DNA of 64,000 nt from Alligator mississippiensis (Eukaryota; Chordata; Crocodylia; Alligatoridae), in assembly GCF_030867095.1 (NCBI RefSeq), contig NC_081824.1:252589956-252653955 (forward strand), given 5' to 3'. The notes below the pieces were generated by a model. The model was not told where the DNA came from, made no database searches, and worked only from the letters and a program-made list of their open reading frames with translations. Below, piece after piece: positions 56,732 through 64,000 of the stretch (position 1 is the stretch's first letter; each line of letters starts with the position of its first letter). Both the position numbers and the translations under genes were made by a program.

Positions 56732-58008
56732 GGCAGATAAGGTTCTTCGGGGAAATGTGATATCTTTTATTAGACCAACTAAATAGTTGAAAAAAATGTT
56801 CTTTGCAAGCTTTCAGGCACAAACACCCTTCTTCAGGCATAGGGAGAGTCTGCTGGTGAATTATGTGCTCTCCTGGTTAGAATAAAAGCCAATATGCAAA
56901 ATGCAGGTCAGTGAAAATGCAAATGAGAAGCACTGAGAATCAAAGAGAATGAGAGACAATAAGTGTGAGACAGGTAGGTGGAGGGGAAGGGGAAATGTTG
57001 AACTGGTGATAGAATGTAGCTGGTAAAATGCAGGCAAGTTACCTGGGGTTATCAGATGTCAGGCAGGTTGTAATGTGCCATAAATCCAATGTCTATATTT
57101 AGCCCGTGATTTTTTTTTTTGTATCCAGTAGATTTATGAAGTGAAGTTTGTAGGCTTATCTATAAAAGGTGTTTTGTAGATTCCTTCTGAGGATTAGAAC
57201 TGAGAGATTTGAGAGAGAGTGATTGTCTTGTGAGACATGTGCCCTCATGGGTAATTGGGTATTTTGTCTTTGATAGATTTTCGGTGTGCATTCATTCTGG
57301 TATTCAGTTGTTTGGTTTCTCCTGAATATTTTCCATCTGGGTATTTAGTGCACTGGATGAGATATATTACATTTCTGGAGGTGCAGGTGTAAGATCCAGG
57401 AATGGTGATGGCTCTGTTTTAAGGTGTAGTTATTATGGGGATGTGTTGGCAGGTTTTACGTTTCTTGTCCCAGCATGGTCTGAATCCATTCGGTGTGTTT
57501 GGGGCCATAGGAAATTTGCTTCTGGTGATGAGGTTGGCTAGGGTCGGTGCTTGTTTAAAGGCTAGGATGGGTGGTTCTGGAAAGATCTCTTTAAGAATTG
57601 GGTTTTCTTCTAGTATGGGTTGCAACTGTTTGTGGATTCTCCACACAGGTTCCAGGAAAGGATAGTATGTCATAATAAGTAATGGTGTGTGATTCGTGGG
57701 GATTTTCTTTTTGTAGTGCAGCAATTCTTTACATGGTATCTGGATGGCTTTTTCAAAAGTATGATCTATCTCTCTGGAGGAGTGTTCTTGTTGAGTGAAA
57801 ACCGTTTTGAGATTTGCAAGGTGACAATCACAGGTATTCTCAGTGCAAATTAGGTGGTATCAGAAGGTTTGGCTGTATATTACAGCTTTCTTTGTGTGTT
57901 TAGTGTGATTGCTGGTTCTGTGTAGATATTTATGTTGGTCCATGGGTTTCTTGTATATGGTGATTCATATTCTGCCATTCTGGATATTGTTCATAGTGTC
58001 CAAAAAGG
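56732..58008 (-). mobile_element. Penelope-like element, left (longer) unit of a head-to-head pair
   Basis: Read on the minus strand it contains the end of the reverse transcriptase ('KKPMDQHKYLHRTSNHTKHT' about 57960-57900), a linker with 'LANLITRS' and 'FRPCWDKKRKTCQHI' (about 57560-57430), and the start of a GIY-YIG-type endonuclease ('SRNVIYLIQCTKYPDGKY', then GET and R-M-N-x-H) about 57385-57270, then the 3' non-coding tail ending near 56732. This order RT-linker-GIY-YIG is diagnostic of Penelope-like elements. Stops (for example near 57420) make it inactive. Confidence 0.85.
57419..57724 (-). pseudogene. PLE linker region between RT and endonuclease
   Basis: 101 codons open. Contains 'FPEPPILAFKQAPTLANLI' and a C-x(7)-C type zinc-binding block in 'CWDKKRKTCQHI', as found between the RT and GIY-YIG domains of PLEs. 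A stop ends it just before the endonuclease. Confidence 0.75.
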
Positions 58009-58715
58009 AAATCTTAAACTTGCACATCTAGAAATGTAATACCTCTCATTCAGTGCACTAAATACCCTGATGGAAAATATGTAGGAGAAACCAAACAACT
58101 GCATACCAGAATGAACAGACACCGAAAATCTATCAAAGACAAAAATACCCAATTAACTGTCAGTGCATAGTTTTCACAAGACAACCACTCTCTCTCCAAT
58201 CCCTCAGTTCTAATCCTCAAAGGGAATCTGTAAAATGCCTTTCATAGATGAACCTACAAATTTCACTTCATAAATCTACTGGATAGAAAAAAATCATGAG
58301 CTAAATATAGACACTGGATTTATGGCACATTACAACCTGCCTGCCATCTGATAACCCCAAATAACCTGCCTGCATTTTAGCAGCTACATTCTATCGCCAG
58401 TTCAACATGCCCCCTTTCCCCCCTCACCTACCTGTCTCATACCTATTGTCTCTCATTCTCTCTGAGCCTCACTGCCTTGTATTTGCATTTTCACAGACAG
58501 ACCTGCATGTTGCATATTGGCTTCTGTTCTACCCAGGAGAGCACACAATCACCAGCAGGCTCTCTATATGGCTGAAGAAGGGTGTTTGTGCCCGAAAGCT
58601 TGCAAAGAACAATTTTTCCAACTATTTAGTTGGTCTAATAAAAGATATCACATCTACCCAAAGAACCTTGTTTGCCTATGTCCTTAAACCAACACAGCTA
58701 CAACCAACAACTCTT
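58009..58715 (+). mobile_element. Penelope-like element, right (shorter) unit of the head-to-head pair
   Basis: Inverted copy of about 56732-57400. It begins at the GIY-YIG domain ('SRNVIYL' at about 58030, here with Y-V-G-E-T intact where the left copy has Y-S-G-E-T) and ends with the tail 'CTAATAAAAGATATCACATC...ACAGCTACAACC'. 5' truncation places its start against the left unit's RT end. Confidence 0.88.
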
Positions 58716-60200
58716 TCTCTCACTGCATCTTTTGTCAGGCAACCCAGAGGTCAGTGAAGCCCATTACTCCCAAGGTCCTTTGCAGCGTCTTAGCTTAACT
58801 ATAGTTTAGCATAACTATAACTTAGCATAACCAAAATCCCTACATGAGTAAGCCAGGGGAGAATAATTGCTTTCCGAAAAGCACTGAGAGTAGTTTAAAA
58901 ATATTTGTTTTAGTAACATGACATTTTATTTTTCATTAAGAAGACCTGATTAAGCTACTGTGACTGAAGAGAATGAAGACCTTGGCACTTGTTTCTGGGT
59001 GACTGCAGAGTGAGCCTTGGCAGACATGACAAGTAGCCTAGTCAGCAGAAGCCAATTTAGAGCAAAAGGCCTGAAAGGAACTATTTTATAAAAGGCTTTG
59101 CAATAGGTAATCCAGATATACTATATAATAGGTTTATTTGACAATTGTTAGCAGTCATGTAACAGGGCCCGGCTCTGTTACTATGGGTGTGGAGGAGCTT
59201 GAACAGCCCTGCACCCTAAAAGCAATCCCCCACACCCATCCCAGAGCCGGAGGGACTCACCAGAGGTTGAGGACACTAGTCCAGGGATGCAGAGAGCCTC
59301 CCCGGTAAAGGAGCTAACTGAGGTTGGGGAATGAGAAAGAGCCAGCCATGTGAATCAGCAGGGGGTGGAAATAAGAGACGCTGAAAGCAGCTTCTGGGGT
59401 GGCTGCACCAGCAGAGAATGAGGTTGCCTGGAGCCTAGGGTTAACTGAGGATAAGCAGCCATGAGCAAGGCTTCTTTTTTGTTTGTACAAGCCCTGCAGG
59501 CTCAAAGCCTCTGAAAGATAAGACGCTATGGGCAAGTGAAACCTGGGCAAAACCTAGCAAGCCAGAGGCATGAAACCAGCAAAAAAGCTAAGTGTCGGTT
59601 TATTTGTTTTACTGTTTATTTCTTTTGCATCTCTTACAAGCCCAGGGTGGTGGTTTTGCTATATACTAACTTGGCTGCAGCAGAAGCCAGGACCCTGAAC
59701 AGTGTGTCCCCTTTGCTAAGGCCAGCGATAGAAGTGGTCGGCTCAGGGTGCCTGATCAAACATGCCTAGCTCTGCTCTGCCCAGAAGGTACCCATAACAG
59801 TGTACAAGTACTAACTGATGTAACTGAATGTATTAGAATGTAGTTTTGCTATCATGAATATGTATGTGTTAAGTTCCCTAACTAAGTTGTAAAAGTAAAG
59901 GAACTTTGTCAGTAAAAATCATAAGCCAAGAAGAAAAGGAAACCCAACAGTAGCAAAGAATATTATTCCAAGGGGGTGACGGAAGGAGATAAGAAGTTCT
60001 CCCTTTCAAAACTGTAATTTTCACTAAGGCATTAGTCACAGCTAATTAACCCCCTCCCAGCTTATAAGAAAATGGCTTCAGTCCAGTTCCTCAAAGTTTT
60101 AGTGAAACAAAGACATTTGAATAAACCAGTCAGAATGCTTATAAATCTAGAGTGTAAACAAGGGAAAACTGGAGAACTCAACAAATTCAAGACAACCTGA
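58716..60200. other. Intergenic stretch with possible unrecognised LTR-like repeat
   Basis: 59170-59797 starts TGTAACAGGGCCCGGC and ends CCCATAACA, TG...CA ends as in LTRs, but no target duplication or TATA/poly(A) pair is convincing. Confidence 0.25.
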
Positions 60201-60743
60201 TGTGTGTTGTGCCATCCTCCTTAGGGTTCGAATTATGAGGGGTTTTGGAGGGGAGTTGAGCCCCCCCCATAAGACACTAAGCAGTTCAGGCAGCAGCAGT
60301 AGCTCCTTCTGGCTGCCACTGCTGCAGACTCCCCAAAAGTCAGAATGTGATTCAAACCCTGATCTTCCTCCTTACTGAATTTCTCCCAGCTAATATAGGT
60401 GCAAATCTGTATCACACCCCTCAAATAGTTAGATAAGGTATTGGAATAAGTGCTTAACCTTTTGCTTTAGGGTGTAAACAAAAAAAGGTCAGGCTATAGA
60501 GAGGTCTCTTGCTTCTTTTCTGACTGGTGTAGCAGTAATACCCTACCAGCTAAGAATGGAGGAAGATTGGAAAGGATAATAATTAAGGGAGGTGTACCAG
60601 TTTCCTAACTTTGTGTCTAAGAAGGGTAATCAAATCACGAAAGACTCTGTAGCTGTATGTTTAAGTTTGCAAAAGGATTCATGGTCATAGATGAACTGTA
60701 ATTTTCTCTCTCAAAAGGCCAAATATTCACAACTTTGTGGTAA
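60201..60743. other. Intergenic stretch, nothing recognised
   Basis: No recognisable gene or repeat. Confidence 0.4.
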
Positions 60744-60790
60744 CCCAATGATCTTGCAAGGTCCCTTCCAGCCCCTAACATCTATGAAAC
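60744..60790 (+). mobile_element. CR1 LINE tail fragment
   Basis: 'AATGATCTTGCAAGGTCCC' followed by TTCCAGCCCCTAACATCTATG: a CR1 3' terminus of under 50 bp. Confidence 0.7.
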
Positions 60791-62230
60791 CCTATTTCTT
60801 ACCTAACTTCCCCAGAAAGAACTTCTCTTGTGTTGTCCTGGAGGATAACAAGGCTTTCTGCATGGATTATGAGCTGATAGCTAAGAGAATAATCAAACCA
60901 CTGACATCTTGTGCTTTTGAGAAGGAAACTACTAACTGGAGTCTGAGAGGATTATTCAACCTCATTCCTCTTTGTGACTTTGATGTAGGCTGGACCAGCT
61001 GCTGTACCCGTTTGCCGTTTTTTAAAAAGTAAGGGGGAAAAGCAGAGGCTTTGGGGCTTAGGTATGGGCATGAATTGCCTTAGCTTTCACCCCCCTGCCT
61101 TCCCAAGCCCTAGGGTAAGGTTGCATTGTGCAACCATGAGGTTTAGTGCCCAGAGATGATATTTTCATACAGGACCAAGCAGCCAGTCAGAACACGGCTC
61201 TGGTCATCCCAGATGCACCAGATGTCAGACATGCCCTTGGTTTCATGTTGACTGAGACTGGATTACACACTTCCTTCCATCCTCCATTTAAAGCAAAAGG
61301 GGCATGAGTAAACGGTTTCATCTACATATGCTAGCTTGGCCAAGGATGTGTCATAGAGATGTGTAAAATACCCTGCCTGTGCCTGCTTATGATCCTGAGC
61401 AAGTGGTCAAATAATCACTTCTGATTTTTTTTTAATAGCATCTGAAATAGATAAGTTTCCTTTAATTTGCCCATTATTCTTACTTGCTAGAAAGTAGAAA
61501 CATAACACTACTAAAGAATAGATGTCATATTAAAGATATGCTGCTGTGTACATGTCAGATCCAGCCTTTGACAGGTACAGAGGAGCCCAGTCACTCTAAG
61601 AAAGGCCATGTCTATGCAGAGTTGATTTGTGCCCCAGCAAGCCCCACTTTGCAGTTCATCTTATATTAGGGTTTTCCCCTTGCATAACTACAATACAGTT
61701 AACACCTTCCTGCCCATCTCCCTGGTCTGAATAAATCCTCAAGCCCTCTAGCTAGTCGGTGTCAGCAGCTAGAGTCTAGAAGATGGAACAACTGGGAACA
61801 CACCCAGAAATAACACACACCTGCAAACAGCAGTTTGAGCTGGTACAATTGATGTGCTGGGACTCTATCTCCACTAGAGAACAGCACCAAGGCAGTTATA
61901 TCCGTACAGCTGATGTAAATGCTGGCAAAGTCAAAGACTCAGGCTTAACAAGGGAACTGCCCACTCACATAAGAAATCATCTCCATTCAGAATCAAAGGT
62001 GACAGTGGGACCCAGACTGCAGGTGTTTCCTTTCCTTCGTGTGACATCTTCTCATTCTGATGGATTGTCATGCTAGAACATACCCTTTTCTCTAATCTTC
62101 TTTCAGTGAACCATGGAACCACCTTACCTGAGAATACTCTGCAACTTGGAATTAGTGGTTCAAGACTAGGTTCCTTCTTAGGCACAGTAGCTCAATCAGA
62201 AATCACCAGGTAAAATTCTGGACCCAGTGG
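60791..62230. other. Intergenic stretch, nothing recognised
   Basis: 'AGGCCATGTCTATGCAGAG' at about 61603 resembles MITE ends such as that at 15021, without a partner. Otherwise unassigned. Confidence 0.35.
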
Positions 62231-62295
62231 TACAGCAGGTCAGAAGAGATTAATATAAAAATCCCTTCTGACCATAAGCTGTATGAATTTATAAA
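62231..62295 (+). mobile_element. CR1-like LINE tail fragment
   Basis: 'CAGGTCAGAAGAGATTAATA' then CCCTTCTGACCATAAGC and TGTATGAATTTATAAAT, a diverged CR1 tail. Confidence 0.5.
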
Positions 62296-62348
62296 TTTCT
62301 GCTCTTGGTGTATGACCTTGGGCCACCAATCAATGCCTCTTGTGACAA

Positions 62349-62527
62349 CAGTGGGGGTCAACCTTTTTTGTCAGGAGTACCACAGATTAGCCCTACACCC
62401 TCCCCAAGTGCCACCCTGATTCCTTTCCTCTGCTTGATCTGATGCTCTGCTTTCTACCACCATGTTGATTGTTCCCTTTCTGATCTACCACATGCCACAC
62501 AAAGAGGTCACAAGTTGGCCACCCCTG
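62349..62527. mobile_element. hAT-type MITE, copy 2
   Basis: Termini CAGTGGGGGTCAACC and GTTGGCCACCCCTG. Inverted relative to the copy at 28586-28792. Lies about 460 bp upstream of the CD2-like exon. Confidence 0.75.
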
Positions 62528-62990
62528 TTCTACACCATCTGTAAGATGGGAATCAAAAGACTTCCATACCTTCCAGGGGAGTCCTGAGGCTATATTTATG
62601 TACATATTCATTAATAGTTACAAAGGACTTTGGGTAGAGGCGGCTGAAAACCCTACCATCATAGTAACTTTGTAAATAGAAACAGCCATGGTGACTGGTG
62701 CCAGGAGCTGACTCCATAGCCATACCTCTGCTTTGGGAAGAAGTGTGGGTTCAACAGCCTTCTAGCAGCAATTATAGCTATTTTGTGCTGATGCCAGGGC
62801 TTTGACTAATAATCAAACAGGGGCAGAGGTGCTTGCCCCTACTTTTATTTTCCCAAAAAAAACACAGGTTTTGTTGATCATTAACAGCACCAGCCCTATC
62901 AGAAGGTCCCAGTGGTGCACAGGAGCTGCCTTCCCCTGTTCCCCACTACTGATCTCAACTCATTACAACCCCAAAAGAGCTTGGAGGGAG
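62528..62990 (+). promoter_or_regulatory. Upstream region of the CD2-like exon
   Basis: Expected promoter and 5' UTR of the plus-strand gene. No TATA box or CpG enrichment is evident, unlike the CD58-like promoter. Confidence 0.3.
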
Positions 62991-63060
62991 ATGGCTTTTC
63001 CCAGAAAGAAGTCTCTTCTCGTTTTAGCAGGTGTACTGTTGCTCAGCTCAGCATATACAG
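62991..63060 (+). CDS. CD2: Signal-peptide exon of a second surface receptor, probably CD2-like (first exon only)
   Basis: ATG at 62991 in the context GGGAGATGG. The exon encodes MAFPRKKSLLVLAGVLLLSS followed by AYT and the first base of a glycine codon: short basic N-region, hydrophobic core, small residues at the end. It ends ACAG|GTAAGG (phase 1), the phase used by CD2-family genes. It points away from the CD58-like gene; in human the CD58 and CD2 genes also lie on opposite strands, CD2 on the outer side. Mammalian CD2 likewise begins M-x-F-P. No Ig exon is visible between 63061 and 64000, so the rest lies to the right. Identity as CD2 is an inference from position and leader only. Confidence 0.5.
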
Positions 63061-64000
63061 GTAAGGCAAGGATGGGGGACACTCAAACACCAAAGCTGCA
63101 GGGCAAAGAATGTGGGAGGATTTGCAGGGGCCAGTTCTGGCTTCGAATTTAACCAACTTGAGTCCCTTAGGCAACCTGTTCCCTTCAGCAATGAGTCTGA
63201 AGTCCATTTAAAGGGATCCCTGCTGCAGCCAAGTCCCATTTCAGTGAGGCCAGCAACTGAAAGCACTCCCTTTCTTACCCCACATATCAATCCAGAAGTG
63301 TAGGTGGGTCTGCTGACTTGACTTTACAAATTGTTCATGCCTGCTTGCTGCACGGAGGCAGTGATGGGAAAGACAAGTAACCTTAGCCTCCTGCATCAGC
63401 AGGTTCTGTCTTGGAAACAGAATATGCTTGATCTGGAATCACAGAAAAAAAAGATAAACATGGGATCCAGCCACCCCTTCCCCCTCCATCATTCAAAAAT
63501 TATTCTCTTAGCTAACATTTCACAGACTAACATTCCAGGTCACCTGTTTCTGCTTCTTCAGTGTAACTCCTGCCCCTCCCTCATTCACTTTGCCCACTTG
63601 TTAATTATGGACTGCACAGTGCTGTCAAAATTTGCCTTATCTAATTTGACTTGTCCACTCAGTACCATTGATCAGGTGCACTCTTTCTGACTGGGACTAA
63701 ATGGGACCCCAGGACACACTTCACCTCTCTCCATCCCCAGGGGCTGAGTAAAGTCTGAACAGACTTTAGGGAGAGGGACACATCCTGTAGTGGGCACCTT
63801 GGGTCCTGAGAGATCTGCTTTTCAATTCTGTGCACTCGCTCTTAAACTACATTCCTTCCAGAATGGCTGCAAATGCACCTCAGTGACTAGGGAACTAGTT
63901 AATGAGTTGTATAGACAGGAAGAGGCTGTTTTCATTATAAACATGGCTTCAAGGTTGTTTCACTTTCTCCAGTCTAGAGGTGAAAAGGGATCTGTTTTCA
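63061..64000. other. Start of intron 1 of the CD2-like gene
   Basis: Opens GTAAGG. No Ig-domain exon recognisable up to the window end. Confidence 0.45.

Noticed and set aside
59314..59769. Short open frames in the 59 kb region
   Set aside because: No resemblance to known proteins; probably part of an unrecognised repeat.

Overview
This is a 64 kb piece of vertebrate nuclear DNA, not a bacterial or organelle sequence. Coding exons are small, have GT-AG borders and lie in large introns. The repeats are amniote types: CR1 LINEs, hAT transposons and their MITEs, a Ty3/Gypsy element, Penelope-like retroelements (PLEs), solo LTRs and tRNA-type SINE heads. CR1 tails reading like '...GGTCCCTTCCGACCCTACC...CTATG', with several PLE and hAT copies, point to an archosaur or turtle; my best guess is a crocodilian (inference).

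The main gene is on the minus strand and fills the left two thirds. Six exons (43358-43310, 15927-15607, 10834-10589, 8940-8836, 1184-1104, 194-157) join with every intron in phase 1 into an 840-nt reading frame of 279 codons plus stop. It predicts a signal peptide, an Ig V-like domain without the usual disulfide, a four-cysteine C2-like domain, one transmembrane helix and a 42-residue tail. This is the plan of the CD2/CD58/CD48 family, and motifs in domain 1 fit CD58 (LFA-3) best. Exon 1 lies in a CpG-rich island at about 43.0-43.6 kb. At the right end a plus-strand signal-peptide exon (62991-63060, also ending in phase 1) starts a second gene facing away from the first. Human CD58 and CD2 also lie on opposite strands in this arrangement, so I suggest CD2; its other exons are beyond the window.

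Nearly everything else is layered mobile DNA. From left to right: a 300-bp repeat present twice (0.3 and 2.4 kb); a CR1 3' end (4.6-5.4 kb); a hAT element with perfect 8-bp target duplications, a decayed transposase and a nested CR1 (6.4-8.75 kb); several MITEs (9.9-15.3 kb); a repeat duplicated in direct orientation (19.6-20.3 kb); a 99-bp-arm inverted repeat (21.3-21.5 kb); a Gypsy element interrupted by a CR1 with a 583-codon uninterrupted frame (22.1-28.3 kb); hAT and MITE copies (28.6-33.6 kb); a second hAT with perfect target duplications and a nested CR1 (36.06-38.76 kb); CR1 copies themselves split by DNA elements (39.8-40.5 and 46.4-48.4 kb); a PLE-end palindrome split by a solo LTR (49.5-50.5 kb); two further LTR-like units (51.96-53.05 and 53.4-53.9 kb); and a head-to-head PLE pair with about 0.7-kb arms (56.7-58.7 kb).

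No tRNA, rRNA or CRISPR locus was found. I see no sign of a new multi-gene system. The most notable items are the reconstructed CD58-like gene facing a CD2-like gene, and the repeated occurrence of PLE copies joined 5' end to 5' end as giant palindromes.
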